A DNA stretch of 64,000 nt, from contig CAZIJU010000007.1 in assembly GCA_964539745.1 (NCBI GenBank), positions 10,031 to 74,030 on the forward strand. Reading direction: 5' to 3'. Of the stretch, positions 25,263 through 33,966 are shown one piece after another (positions within the stretch are counted from its first letter, which is position 1; each line of letters opens with the position of its first letter). The notes below the pieces were generated by a model. It searched no databases and was not told the DNA's origin. It worked only from the letters and a program-made list of their open reading frames with translations. Origin of the DNA: DSNY01 sp964539745. Lineage in GTDB: Bacteria > Pseudomonadota > Gammaproteobacteria > Burkholderiales > Burkholderiaceae_F. The translations under genes and the position numbers were made by a program.

Positions 25263-25339
25263 CGCCACCTCCTGCATCGCCTGCGCGCAAGTGTACGCAT
25301 CCGCAAGGACCGCGTTGCACGCACCGTGTTCCGCGCGCA

Positions 25340-25789
25340 TCACCCCTTCGGCGCAACGCGCAGCCAGAAGGTCACCGGACCGTCGTTGGTCGATTCGACC
25401 TGCATGTGCGCGCCGAATTCGCCGGTTTCGACCGGCGCGTACTGCCTGCGCGCCAGCGCGACGAAATGCTCGAACAGCCGCCGGCCCTCGTCGGGCGGCA
25501 CGGCCGGCGTGAAGCTTGGCCGCGTACCGGTGTTGGTGTCCGCCGCCAGCGTGAACTGCGGCACCAGCAGCAGCCCTCCGCCCGTGTCGCGTACGCTGCG
25601 GTTCATCCGGCCGGCGTCGTCGGCGAAGACGCGATAGCCGAGCATCTTCGACAGCAGCGCATCGGCCTGCGCCTCGGCGTCGCCGCGCTCGGCGCAAACG
25701 AGCGCGAGCAGCCCGGGGCCGATTGCGCCGACGACGCGGCCGTCGACGAGAACGCGCGCTTGCGCGACACGCTGGATCAGCGCAATCAT
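25340..25789 (-). CDS. dtd: D-aminoacyl-tRNA deacylase
   Basis: A 149-aa editing enzyme that removes D-amino acids, and Gly from tRNA-Ala, to keep translation chiral. It starts MIALIQRVAQARVLVDG. The invariant Gly-cisPro signatures are present: VPQFTLAADTNTGTRPSFTPA (catalytic Thr loop, here cut to its core SQFTL-equivalent PQFTL) and TGEFGAHMQVES. Full length. Upstream lies a repeat island; downstream, about 80 bases away, the PEBP gene. Confidence 0.94.
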   Translation of the reverse strand: MIALIQRVAQARVLVDGRVVGAIGPGLLALVCAERGDAEAQADALLSKMLGYRVFADDAGRMNRSVRDTGGGLLLVPQFTLAADTNTGTRPSFTPAVPPDEGRRLFEHFVALARRQYAPVETGEFGAHMQVESTNDGPVTFWLRVAPKG

Positions 25790-25817
25790 GCGGGCATTCT
25801 ATCTATTGGGCGCTACT

Positions 25818-26018
25818 TATCGAGGATTATTCGCGACACGCGAGACCGCTTGGCGCTCGCATCCGTCGCCCTTTGTCATTCCGAGCCGCAGGCGAGGAAT
25901 CTGCGCCGCTTGCAACGCCGGGATCCCTCGCGTTGCTCGGGATGACGGAGCCGGTGCATGCGCGGGCGAAACGAACTTGCGGGGTCGCGGTATCACGAGC
26001 TTGCGTCACTCTCAATAA
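25818..26018. repeat. Repeat island A1 with inverted ends and GTCATTCCGAGCCGC core
   Basis: The left end TTATCGAGGATTA...TTCGCGACAC (25818-25840) is an imperfect inverted match to the right end GTATCACGAGCTTGCGT...AATAA (25990-26018). Inside are one GTCATTCCGAGCCGCAGGCG unit and its facing CGGGATGAC. The last 50 bases are nearly the same as the right end of the island at 29.2-30.0 kb. Confidence 0.65.
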
Positions 26019-26217
26019 CGTCGTGCATGACCACTCGGCATTTCGATTTCGACGTTGCGACGCCGGGTCCGTCATCCCGACCCCGGCCCTGAGCCGGGGG
26101 AGGGATCTCGGCCTCGGCACTGGTTGAGATTCCTCGCCTGCGGCTCGGAATGACGAGCGGTGTGGGCAACAAAACGTCGGCCAAATGGCAAGTGTCACGA
26201 AGATTCGTAATGCTCGA
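26019..26217. repeat. Repeat island A2, abutting A1
   Basis: Contains GTCATCCCGACCCCGGCCCT and the facing CCTGCGGCTCGGAATGAC. The right end GTGTCACGAAGATTCGTAAT-GCTCGA (26192-26217) matches the outer ends of the other islands. Its interior resembles the 45.8 kb island. The left inverted end is missing or merged with A1. Confidence 0.55.
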
Positions 26218-26232
26218 CAGGAGCGAAGCGGC

Positions 26233-27897
26233 ATGGATCAGACCACACAGCGCAGCACCGCTGCACTCGTCGAAGCGTCCCCCAACCAGGCGCCGCCGCT
26301 CGAGGACTACAACCTCTACACGGCCGACCTGGCACTGCAGGAAGCGGTCCGCCGCGCTGACGCGGGCTGGGCCGAAGGATGGCTCGCCGAGTTCGGCGCG
26401 CGGCTGGGCCGGCCGGAGACGATCGCGCTCGGCGCCGCCGCCAACCGCAATCCGCCGGTGCTGCACACGCACGATCGTTTCGGCAACCGGCGCGACGAAG
26501 TCGAGTTTCATCCTGCGTATCACAAACTGATGGCGCTCGGCTTCGGCGCCGGGCTGCACTCGTCGCCTTGGGCCGAGCCGCGCGCCGGCGCGCCGGCGGC
26601 GCGCGCCGCCGCCTACGTGCTGTACGGGCAGGTCGAAAGCGGCACGCAGTGCCCGATGACGATGACCTACGCGTCGATCGCGGTGCTCGCGAAGCATGCG
26701 GCGTCGGTGCCGGGTGTGGCGGACGTCTGGTTGCCGCGGCTGTACGCACGACGGTACGACCCGCGCTTCGCGCCGATCCGGAACAAGGCGGGCGCCAGCA
26801 TCGGCATGGGCATGACCGAGAAGCAGGGCGGCTCCGACGTGCGCAGCAACACCTCGCGCGCCGAACCCGCCGGCGGCGGCGCGTACCGGATCACCGGACA
26901 CAAGTGGTTCTTCTCGGCGCCGATGTGCGACGCCTTTCTCGTGCTCGCGCAGGCGCCCGGCGGGCTCACCTGCTTCTTCCTGCCGCGGCATCTGGACGAC
27001 GGCTCGCGCAACGCGCTGCGGCTCGTGCGGCTGAAGGACAAGCTCGGCAACCGCTCGAACGCGAGCGCCGAGGTCGAGTTCGAGCAGGCGCTGGCGTGGC
27101 GCGTCGGCGAAGAAGGCCGCGGCGTGGCGACGATCCTCGAGATGGTCAACTACACGCGGCTGGACTGCGCGGTCGGCAGCAGCGCACTGATGCGACAGGC
27201 GCTCGTGCAGGCGATCCACCACGCCCGCCACCGCGAAGCGTTCGGCCGGCGGCTCGTCGAGCAGCCGTTGATGCGCAACGTGCTCGCGGACCTCGCGCTC
27301 GAGTCCGAAGCGGCCACCGCACTCGCGCTGCGGCTCGCCGCCGCGTACGACCGTACCGAAGCGCACGAGCAGGCGCTGCGCCGGCTGCTGACGCCGGCAG
27401 CGAAGTACTGGATCTGCAAGCGGCTCGCGCCGTTTGCGCAGGAGGCGATGGAAGTGCTCGGCGGCAACGGCTACGTCGAGGATTCGATGATGCCGCGCAT
27501 CTACCGCGAAGCGCCGGTCAACTCGATCTGGGAAGGCTCGGGCAACGTGATGTGCCTCGACGTGATGCGCGCGGCCACCCGCAACGGCGAAAGCGTTGCC
27601 GCGCTGTTCGGCGAGCTCGATGCGGCGCGCGGCGGCGATGCGCGGCTCGACGCGTTCGTCGCGCAGCTTGCGCGTGACCTCGACGACCCGGCCTCGCGCG
27701 AGGCGGTCGCGCGGCGGCTCGCCGAGCGGATCGCGCTGGCAGTGCAGGCCGCGCTGCTGGTGCGGCATGCGCCGAACGAAGTCGCGGACGCATTCTGCGC
27801 GTCGCGACTCGCCGGCGATGCCGGCGGATGCTTCGGCACGCTGCCCGCCGGCACCGCGTTCGCTCGGATCATCGAGCGCGCGTGGCCCGGCGCCTAA
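26233..27897 (+). CDS. Acyl-CoA dehydrogenase of the AidB type
   Basis: A 554-aa flavoprotein in the AidB branch (length over 530 aa). Seen: an N-terminal region with NPPVLHTHDRFGNRRDEVEFHP in outline (core DRFGNRRDEVEFHP), and the FAD/active-site segments QCPMTMTYAS and GMTEKQGGSDVRSNTS. Also RITGHKWFFSAPMCDAFLVLA in outline, and EVLGGNGYVEDSMMPRIYRE near the end, with the catalytic-type Glu region SIWEGSGNVMCLDVMR. E. coli AidB protects DNA from alkylation; many homologues probably act on branched or unusual acyl-CoAs. The ATG at 26233 follows an AGGAG, and the gene begins right after repeat island A2. Confidence 0.9.
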   Translation: MDQTTQRSTAALVEASPNQAPPLEDYNLYTADLALQEAVRRADAGWAEGWLAEFGARLGRPETIALGAAANRNPPVLHTHDRFGNRRDEVEFHPAYHKLMALGFGAGLHSSPWAEPRAGAPAARAAAYVLYGQVESGTQCPMTMTYASIAVLAKHAASVPGVADVWLPRLYARRYDPRFAPIRNKAGASIGMGMTEKQGGSDVRSNTSRAEPAGGGAYRITGHKWFFSAPMCDAFLVLAQAPGGLTCFFLPRHLDDGSRNALRLVRLKDKLGNRSNASAEVEFEQALAWRVGEEGRGVATILEMVNYTRLDCAVGSSALMRQALVQAIHHARHREAFGRRLVEQPLMRNVLADLALESEAATALALRLAAAYDRTEAHEQALRRLLTPAAKYWICKRLAPFAQEAMEVLGGNGYVEDSMMPRIYREAPVNSIWEGSGNVMCLDVMRAATRNGESVAALFGELDAARGGDARLDAFVAQLARDLDDPASREAVARRLAERIALAVQAALLVRHAPNEVADAFCASRLAGDAGGCFGTLPAGTAFARIIERAWPGA

Positions 27898-27921
27898 AAG
27901 ATCGCGACGGCCATCGAGGCC

Positions 27922-27943
27922 GCGGCTGCCGCCCGGCAGCCGC
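27922..27943. terminator. Hairpin between two convergent genes
   Basis: GCGGCTGCC and GGCAGCCGC form a perfect 9-bp stem with a GCCC loop in the 51-base space between the converging acyl-CoA dehydrogenase and tyrS. It could serve both strands; neither side has a T-run. Confidence 0.45.
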
Positions 27944-27948
27944 CGCGC

Positions 27949-29187
27949 TCAGACGATGGTCACGCGCATCCACTTGCGCTTGCCGACCTGCACGACATAG
28001 GCTCCCGGTTTGACGAGCAACGCGCGGTCGGCGATCCTTTGCCCGTCGATTCGCACGCCGCCCTGCTCGACGTTGCGGATCGCCTCCGAGGTCGACGGCG
28101 CGAGCCCCGCCTGCTTCAGCAGCGCGGCGATCGCGATGCCCTTGCCCCCCGTGTCGAGCGTGCGCTCGGGCATGTCGTGCGGTGCGACGTGCTGCCTGAA
28201 ACGCAGCTCGAATTCGGCAGCCGCGTCCTCGGCGGCCCGCACACCGTGGAAGCGCGCGACGATCTCCTTGGCGAGCAGCACCTTGATGTCGCGCGGATTT
28301 CGGCCTTCCTGAGCCTGCCGCTTCAACTGCGCGATCTCCTCGTTGGATCGCATCGACAGCAGGTCGTACCAGCGCCACATCTGCTCGTCCGAGATCGACA
28401 TGATCTTGCCGAACATCTCGAACGGCGGCTCGGTGATGCCGACGTAGTTGTTCTTCGATTTCGACATCTTCTCGACGCCGTCCAGGCCTTCGAGCAGCGG
28501 CATCGTCAGGATGCACTGCGGCTCCTGGCCGTAGTGGCGCTGCAGTTCGCGGCCGACCAGCAGATTGAACTTCTGGTCGGTGCCGCCAAGCTCCAGGTCC
28601 GCATTGAGCGCCACCGAGTCGTAGCCCTGCATCAGCGGATACAGCAGCTCGTGCATCGCGATCGGCGCGTTCTCGCGCATCCGCTTGGCGAAGTCGTCGC
28701 GCTCGAGCAGCCGCGCCAGCGTGTACTTGGCGGCGAGCTTGATCATGCCGTCGGCGCCGAGCGGGATCGACCACTCGGAGTTGTAGCGGATCTCGGTCCT
28801 CGCGCGGTCGAGCACCAGCGCGGCCTGCTCGAAGTAGGTCTTGGCGTTCGCCTCGATCTGCTCGCGGGTCAGAGGCGGGCGCGTCGTGTTGCGGCCGCTC
28901 GGGTCACCGATCATCGACGTGAAGTCGCCGATCAGGAAGATCACCGTGTGGCCGAGATCCTGAAGCTGCCGAAGCTTGTTGAGCACCACCGTGTGGCCGA
29001 GGTGGATGTCGGGCGCGGTCGGATCGAGCCCGAGTTTGCAGCGCAACGGCCTGCCTGTCGCCTGCGATCGCGCCAGCTTGCGCGCGAACTCGGCCTCGAT
29101 CAGCAGCTCGTCGCAGCCGCGCTTGACCAGCGCCAGCGCGCGTTCGACTTCGGGCGTGATGGGATAGTCGGCGTCGTGATGGGACAT
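27949..29187 (-). CDS. tyrS: Tyrosyl-tRNA synthetase
   Basis: A 412-aa class I synthetase that charges tRNA-Tyr. The HIGH-equivalent is HLGHTVVL (following GLDPTAPDI), the tyrosine/KMSKS loop is KMSKSKNNYVG, and the C-terminal S4-type RNA-binding domain ends VQVGKRKWMRVTIV. This is the TyrZ-like subclass common in betaproteobacteria. The ATG at 29187 is well placed. Upstream, a repeat island (29246-29974) separates it from the divergent anmK. Confidence 0.96.
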   Translation of the reverse strand: MSHHDADYPITPEVERALALVKRGCDELLIEAEFARKLARSQATGRPLRCKLGLDPTAPDIHLGHTVVLNKLRQLQDLGHTVIFLIGDFTSMIGDPSGRNTTRPPLTREQIEANAKTYFEQAALVLDRARTEIRYNSEWSIPLGADGMIKLAAKYTLARLLERDDFAKRMRENAPIAMHELLYPLMQGYDSVALNADLELGGTDQKFNLLVGRELQRHYGQEPQCILTMPLLEGLDGVEKMSKSKNNYVGITEPPFEMFGKIMSISDEQMWRWYDLLSMRSNEEIAQLKRQAQEGRNPRDIKVLLAKEIVARFHGVRAAEDAAAEFELRFRQHVAPHDMPERTLDTGGKGIAIAALLKQAGLAPSTSEAIRNVEQGGVRIDGQRIADRALLVKPGAYVVQVGKRKWMRVTIV

Positions 29188-29245
29188 TGGGCAAAGCAGC
29201 CGAATCCGGCGTTTACCGGCTGGCGCAAAGTGCGAGCGCGGAGTC

Positions 29246-29974
29246 TATCGAGCATTACGAATCTTCGCGACACGACCGATCGCCCGGCGTTGGCATCCGT
29301 CGCCGTTCGCCATTCCAAGCCGCAACACCGCTCTTGTCATTCGGAGCTGCAACCCCCGATTGTCATTCCGAACCGCAACCCCTTATTGTCATTCCGAGCC
29401 ACACCTGCTTATTGTCATTCCGAGCCGCAACTGCTTATTGTCATTCCGAGCCGCAGGCGAGGAATCTCCACCGCTCGCAACGCCGAGATCCCTCGCGTTC
29501 GCTCGGGATGACAAGCCGGCGTCATTCCCCCGGCCTGGCTTCGCCATTCCGAGCCGCAACGCCGCTCTTGTCATTCGGAGCTGCAACCCCCGATTGTCAT
29601 TCCGAGCTGCAACTCCTTATTGTCATTCCGAGCCGCAACTGCTTATTGTCATTCCGACCCGCAGGCGAGGAATCTCCGCCGCTCGCAACGCCGAGATCCC
29701 TCGCGTTCGCTCGGGATGACAAGCCGGCGTCTTTCCATCCCGGCCTGGCTTCGCCAGTCCGAGCGGCAACGCCCACATTGTCATTCCGAGCTGCAACTCC
29801 TTATTGTCGTTCCGGGCCGTAACTTCTCATTGTCATTCCGAGCCGCAGGGGAGGAATCTCCGCCGCTCGCAACGCCGGGATCCCTCGCGCTGCTCGGGAT
29901 GGCGGAACCGGTCCCCGCACCGGCGAAACGAACTTGCGGGGTCGGGGTATCACGAGCTTGCGTAACGCTCGATA
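29246..29974. mobile_element. Intergenic repeat island with 28-bp imperfect terminal inverted repeats
   Basis: The left end 29246-29273 (TATCGAGCATTACG, then ATCTTCGCGACAC) and right end 29947-29974 are inverted matches at about 22 of 28 positions. Inside are three arrays of 26-bp tandem units that begin GTCATTCCGAGCCGCAAC. Unit starts are 29336, 29362, 29388, 29414, 29440; 29570, 29596, 29622, 29648; and 29780, 29806, 29832. Each array ends in a GCGAGGAATCTCC...CTCGGGATG palindrome. No transposase is present. It fits a decayed or non-autonomous element inserted between tyrS and anmK. Confidence 0.65.
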
Positions 29975-30006
29975 ATTGATACCACCGCGCAGCCGAGGAA
30001 CGGACC

Positions 30007-31116
30007 ATGACCCAAGCCAAGGCGCTTTATATCGGACTGATGTCCGGCACGAGCCTCGACGGCGTCGATGCGCTGCTCGTCGATCTGGGCGGGCTGCGAC
30101 CGGCGATCAAGTCGCACGCGCATCACGAGTTCACGGCCGACCTGCGGCGCGAGTTGCTGCTGCTGAATTCGCCGGGCTGGGACGACTGCCATCGCGCCGC
30201 GGTGGCCGCGCAGCATCTGACACGGCTGTACGCCGCCGCCGCTGAGGACGTCCTGCGGCACGCCGACGTCGATCGCGGCGAGGTACGCGCGATCGGCGTG
30301 CACGGGCAGACGATCCGGCACCGCCCGGACGCGGGCTACACGCTGCAGCTCAACGCGCCGGCGCTGCTCGCCGAGCTGACCGGCATCGATGTGGTCGCCG
30401 ACTTCCGCAGCCGCGACATCGCCGCCGGCGGCCAGGGGGCACCGCTGGTGCCGGCTTTCCACGCGGCGATCTTCGGCACGGACGAGCCACGCGCGATCGT
30501 CAACATCGGCGGCATCGCCAACGTCACCGGGCTGCCCGCGCGCGGCAGCGGCGGCAACGTGATCGGCTTCGACTGCGGGCCGGGCAACGTACTGATCGAC
30601 GCCTGGGCGCAGGCGCATTCGGGCGAACTGTACGACCGCGACGGCCACTGGGCGGCGAGTGGACACAGCGAGGCGGTGCTGCTCGAGGCGCTGCTCGACG
30701 AGCCCTTTTTCTCGGCGCCGCCGCCCAAGAGCACGGGGCGCGACCTGTTCAACATGGACTGGCTCACGCGCAAGATGGCCGGCCGCCGCTACGACGCGCG
30801 CAACGTGCAGGCCACACTGACGCGGCTGACGGCGGTCACGATCGCGCAGGCGATCGAGCGCCACGTTCCGAAAGCCGCCGACGTAATCGTCTGCGGTGGC
30901 GGCGCGTACAACAAGACGCTGATGCGCATGCTCGCCGAGGAATGCGCGCCGCGCCCGGTCGTGTCGAGCGAGACGCTGGGTGTGGCGCCCGAGCACGTCG
31001 AGGCGATGGCGATGGCGTGGCTCGCGCGCGAGCATATCGAGCGCCGCCCCGGCAACCTGCCCGCGGTCACCGGCGCACGCGGCCCGCGGGTGCTCGGGTG
31101 CCTGTACCCGGCCTGA
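30007..31116 (+). CDS. anmK: Anhydro-N-acetylmuramic acid kinase
   Basis: A 369-aa sugar kinase of peptidoglycan recycling that opens and phosphorylates 1,6-anhydro-MurNAc to MurNAc-6-phosphate. Family marks: GLMSGTSLDGVDALLVD at the N-terminus, AIGVHGQTIRHRP, VADFRSRDIAAGGQGAPLVP, IVNIGGIANVTGLP, GFDCGPGNVLIDAW and VCGGGAYNKTLMRML. The start ATG 30007 directly follows the right end of the repeat island, so its promoter must lie in or be supplied by that element. Confidence 0.95.
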   Translation: MTQAKALYIGLMSGTSLDGVDALLVDLGGLRPAIKSHAHHEFTADLRRELLLLNSPGWDDCHRAAVAAQHLTRLYAAAAEDVLRHADVDRGEVRAIGVHGQTIRHRPDAGYTLQLNAPALLAELTGIDVVADFRSRDIAAGGQGAPLVPAFHAAIFGTDEPRAIVNIGGIANVTGLPARGSGGNVIGFDCGPGNVLIDAWAQAHSGELYDRDGHWAASGHSEAVLLEALLDEPFFSAPPPKSTGRDLFNMDWLTRKMAGRRYDARNVQATLTRLTAVTIAQAIERHVPKAADVIVCGGGAYNKTLMRMLAEECAPRPVVSSETLGVAPEHVEAMAMAWLAREHIERRPGNLPAVTGARGPRVLGCLYPA

Positions 31117-31146
31117 AAAAAATTCGGGGCGCCCTCTGGGCGCCCC
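31115..31146 (-). terminator. Rho-independent terminator shared by anmK and erpA ends
   Basis: The stem GGGGCGCCC / GGGCGCCCC is flanked on the plus-strand left by AAAAAAA, so it reads as a hairpin plus T7 on the minus strand, after erpA. It begins at the anmK stop and may also end anmK weakly. Confidence 0.8.
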
Positions 31147-31180
31147 GCTTCGCCGGGTACGCGAAACTTCTGCGGAACCG

Positions 31181-31531
31181 TCAAACCGAGAAGGACGAGC
31201 CGCAGCCGCACGTGGTCGTCGCGTTCGGGTTTTTGATCACGAACTGCGCACCCTCGAGGTCCTCTTTGTAGTCGATCTCGGCGCCGACCAGATACTGGTA
31301 GCTCATCGAGTCGATCAGCAGCGTCACGCCGTTTTTCTCCATCGTCGTGTCGTCTTCGTTGACGACCTCGTCGAAGGTGAAGCCGTATTGGAAGCCGGAG
31401 CACCCGCCGCCCTGCACGAACACGCGCAGCTTGAGGTCGGGGTTGCCCTCTTCGTCGATCAACTGCTTCACTTTGGCAGCCGCCGCATCCGAAAACAGCA
31501 GGGGGGCCGGCATCTCAACTGCAGCGTTCAT
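31181..31531 (-). CDS. erpA: Iron-sulfur cluster insertion protein ErpA
   Basis: A 116-aa A-type Fe-S carrier that delivers clusters to apo-targets, including isoprenoid and respiratory enzymes. The three ligand cysteines are present: C44 in GGGCSGFQYGF, and C108/C110 in CGCGSSFSV at the C-terminus. Single-gene unit with its own terminator. The promoter has a perfect TATAAT and an FNR/Anr-like box at the class II position. Confidence 0.96.
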   Translation of the reverse strand: MNAAVEMPAPLLFSDAAAAKVKQLIDEEGNPDLKLRVFVQGGGCSGFQYGFTFDEVVNEDDTTMEKNGVTLLIDSMSYQYLVGAEIDYKEDLEGAQFVIKNPNATTTCGCGSSFSV

Positions 31532-31561
31532 GGGGTCTCTCCACTGGACATTCGCCGGGCC

Positions 31562-31601
31562 ATTATAGGTCGCGCCCGGTTCGCCGGTTGATCCAGATCA
31601 C
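31562..31601 (-). promoter_or_regulatory. erpA promoter with FNR/Anr-like class II site
   Basis: The minus-strand -10 TATAAT (31567-31562) is perfect. TTGAT-CCAG-ATCAC (31588-31601) matches the FNR/Anr palindrome at 9 of 10. Its centre is about 40 bases upstream of the predicted start (near 31554), the usual -41.5 activator position. There is no good -35, as expected for an activator-dependent promoter. The box overlaps the stop codon of the bactofilin gene. Confidence 0.6.
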
Positions 31602-32059
31602 CCTACTGTCGACTCAGGCGTTCCGCCGGGCTTGGCATCCGAAGTGCTGCCGGCCGGGGTCATTTTCAAGGCCAGTTTCGGCTCGGTCTTGATCTCCGGC
31701 ACCGAGCGGTGCGCCAGCGTGCCTTCGACCACCGCCCCGTGATGCATCTCGAGTGCGCGATAGTGGACATCGCCCGTGACGCGCGCCTTGGGCTGCAGCT
31801 CGACGAGCTCGCTGGCGTATACCGGGCCCACGATTCGTCCCGCCACGACGAGATGGGCCGTGCGCACCTCGCCTTCGACGATGCCGTGCTCGCTCACGAC
31901 CAGCATTCCGCCTTTTTCGCCGTCGACACAACGGACGGCGCCCTTCACGACGCCGTCGACGCGCAGTCCGCCTGTAAACAGTACGTCGCCGGTGACCGTG
32001 GTCCCGGCGCCGATCAGGCTGCCGATCTCCTTGGCTGTGGCCGGTTTCTTGCCGAACAT
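31598..32059 (-). CDS. Bactofilin family cytoskeletal protein
   Basis: A 153-aa bactofilin that polymerises into filaments and scaffolds cell-envelope enzymes. The central beta-helix (about 18-115) has the repeating hydrophobic/Gly pattern, with VTGDVLFTGGLRVDGVVKG and HGIVEGEVRTAHLVVAGRI. The N-terminus is short and the C-terminus is disordered and Ser/Thr/Pro-rich. GGGGAGG precedes the ATG at 32059. It lies 19 bases after the DUF6776 gene, and argC-DUF6776-bactofilin form a likely operon. Confidence 0.9.
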   Translation of the reverse strand: MFGKKPATAKEIGSLIGAGTTVTGDVLFTGGLRVDGVVKGAVRCVDGEKGGMLVVSEHGIVEGEVRTAHLVVAGRIVGPVYASELVELQPKARVTGDVHYRALEMHHGAVVEGTLAHRSVPEIKTEPKLALKMTPAGSTSDAKPGGTPESTVG

Positions 32060-32078
32060 GGGACCTCCCCTGGGCTGC

Positions 32079-32816
32079 CTAAAGCATGAACGTCTGCTGG
32101 GTCTGGGTTTCGCCGCCGGCAAGGATGCGCACCAGCACCGAACGCGCGACCGCACCCACCGGCAGGGTCAACGTTCCCTCGACGCGCTGGTAGTGGCGAA
32201 ACACCAGGTCGAGCGCGCGCGCCGCTTCGGGCACCGACGGGTCCGGTACCAGCAGCGTGAAATTGCGCCCGTTCTGCACGAAGTTGACCTGCATCTGCAC
32301 CGAGCCGACGAAGTCACGCTGCGGCTTGCCGCTTTGCTGCACCAGCAGCCGATAACGCATCCGGTTCGGCTCGCCGTCGGGCTGCATGCGGAAGCTGCGG
32401 ATCACGACCCCCCTCGAGCCGGTACCGGCAGGCAGCAGGCTCTCGAAGAAGTCGAGGTCTTCGCGCAGGCGGTTCGCTTCGGTCTCGAGCTGCGCAACCT
32501 GCGCGGCGAGCTGTTCCTGCGCGCTGCGCTCGACCTTCATCTGTGCCTCGTACGCGGTGGCCACGGCGGCCAGCCGATCGCGTTCGGCCTTCAACTCGCG
32601 AAGCTGCGAGTTCAGCCGATCGATCTCCGCGCTGAGCTCGCGCCGGCCAGGACCGGCGAACTCCTTGCCGTACTCGTAGATCGCCACACCGGCGGCCGCC
32701 GCGGCGACCAGCAGCACGAACGCAAACAGCACGCGGACGGGCCATGGAAGCTGGCTGCGGATGGTCACGCGCGGCGCGCTGACCGTCATCCTGCGCCTGA
32801 GAAGCTTCCACTTCAT
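32079..32816 (-). CDS. DUF6776 membrane-anchored coiled-coil protein
   Basis: A 245-aa protein with a short basic cytoplasmic N-terminus and one membrane segment (about 28-46). A coiled coil follows (about 60-125: repeated Leu/Ala heptads around LNSQLRELKAERDRLAAVA and QVAQLETEANRLREDL). The C-terminal globular domain is the DUF6776 type. In Burkholderiales it is regularly found between argC and the bactofilin gene, so a role with the bactofilin at the inner membrane is a fair inference. No enzymatic motif seen. Confidence 0.82.
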   Translation of the reverse strand: MKWKLLRRRMTVSAPRVTIRSQLPWPVRVLFAFVLLVAAAAAGVAIYEYGKEFAGPGRRELSAEIDRLNSQLRELKAERDRLAAVATAYEAQMKVERSAQEQLAAQVAQLETEANRLREDLDFFESLLPAGTGSRGVVIRSFRMQPDGEPNRMRYRLLVQQSGKPQRDFVGSVQMQVNFVQNGRNFTLLVPDPSVPEAARALDLVFRHYQRVEGTLTLPVGAVARSVLVRILAGGETQTQQTFML

Positions 32817-32831
32817 CGCGCTGCCATTTCG

Positions 32832-33890
32832 CTATGGCAGGATCGGCACCTGCTGCAGGCCTTCCGTCTCGGGGCGCCCGAACATGATGTTCATGACCTG
32901 CACGGCTTGGCCGGAGGCGCCTTTGACGAGGTTGTCCTCGACGACGAGCACGATCAGCAGATCGCCGCCGCCGGGACGGTGCAGCGCGATGCGTACCTGG
33001 TTCGACGCGCGCACGCTGCGCGTTTCCGGGTGGCTGCCGAAGGGCATCACGTCGACGAACGGTTCGTCGCGGTAACGCGCCTCGAACAGCGCCTGCACGT
33101 CCTCGTCCGCCGCGGCCTTCAGCCGCACGTACAGCGTCGAGAAGATCCCGCGCACCATCGGCACGAGGTGCGGCACGAAGGTCAGGCCGACGGGCTTGCC
33201 CGCCATCGCCGCCAGTTGTTGCGCGATTTCCGGGTGATGGCGATGTCCGGACACGCTGTAGGCCTTGAAGTTGTCCGACGCCTCGGCGAGCAACAGCGAC
33301 AATTCGGACTTGCGCCCGGCGCCGCTCGCGCCGGACTTGCAGTCGGCGATGATCGAGCCGGTATCGATGGCCCCCGGCCGCCGACGCTCCAGTTCCAGAA
33401 GCGGCAGCAGTCCGAGCTGCACGCTGGTCGGATAACAGCCGGGTAGTCCGATCAGGCGCGCCTTCGCGATCGCCGCCCGATTGATCTCGGGCAGGCCGTA
33501 GACCGCCTCGGCGAGCAGGTCGGGACAGGCGTGCGGCATCTTGTACCAGCGCTCGAACTCGGCCGGATCCTTCAGGCGGAAGTCGGCCGCCAGATCGATG
33601 ACCCGCACGCCAGCGGCAAGCAGTTCGCGCGCCTGGCTCATCGCCACACCGTGCGGCGTGGCGAAGAAGACGACGTCGCATCCGGCGAGCGGCGCTTCTT
33701 CGGGGGTGACGAAGGCCAGATCGACACGCCCGCGCAGCGACGGAAACATGTCGGCCACGCGTGTGCCGGCGTCCTTGCGCGAAGTCATCGTGGCGACTTC
33801 GGCCGAAGGATGCTGGGCGAGCAGGCGCAGCAGTTCGACACCGGTGTACCCGGTGCCGCCGACGATGCCAACCCGGATCCGACTTTGCAT
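32832..33890 (-). CDS. argC: N-acetyl-gamma-glutamyl-phosphate reductase
   Basis: A 352-aa NADPH-dependent reductase, third step of arginine synthesis. N-terminal Rossmann motif VGIVGGTGYTGVELLRLL; HGVAMSQA loop with DLAADFRLKD; catalytic Cys in LPGCYPTSVQLGLLPL; SGHRHHPEIAQ with the catalytic His; C-terminus KGASGQAVQVMNIMFG. The type-I length (about 350) and start ATG 33890 are standard. A terminator separates it from the rplM-rpsI operon upstream. Confidence 0.96.
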   Translation of the reverse strand: MQSRIRVGIVGGTGYTGVELLRLLAQHPSAEVATMTSRKDAGTRVADMFPSLRGRVDLAFVTPEEAPLAGCDVVFFATPHGVAMSQARELLAAGVRVIDLAADFRLKDPAEFERWYKMPHACPDLLAEAVYGLPEINRAAIAKARLIGLPGCYPTSVQLGLLPLLELERRRPGAIDTGSIIADCKSGASGAGRKSELSLLLAEASDNFKAYSVSGHRHHPEIAQQLAAMAGKPVGLTFVPHLVPMVRGIFSTLYVRLKAAADEDVQALFEARYRDEPFVDVMPFGSHPETRSVRASNQVRIALHRPGGGDLLIVLVVEDNLVKGASGQAVQVMNIMFGRPETEGLQQVPILP

Positions 33891-33936
33891 CGAGTTCCCC
33901 GTTCAGGGCGCCGGCCGGAAGGCGACCGGCGCAGAC

Positions 33937-33966
33937 GAAAAAGCCGCTTCGCGAGCGGCCTTTTTC
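33937..33966 (-). terminator. Rho-independent terminator of the rplM-rpsI operon
   Basis: GCCGCT-TCGC-GAGCGGC flanked by AAAAA on one side and TTTTT on the other, so usable on both strands. It lies 104 bases past the rpsI stop and before argC. Confidence 0.8.

Noticed and set aside
29336..29858. Regular 26-bp repeats that might be a CRISPR array
   Set aside because: The units are tandem with no unique spacers between them, and no cas gene is near.
29187..29979. Overlapping frames rich in SFRAA/CHSEPQ peptides
   Set aside because: They are translations of the non-coding tandem repeats, without ribosome sites or any protein-like composition.
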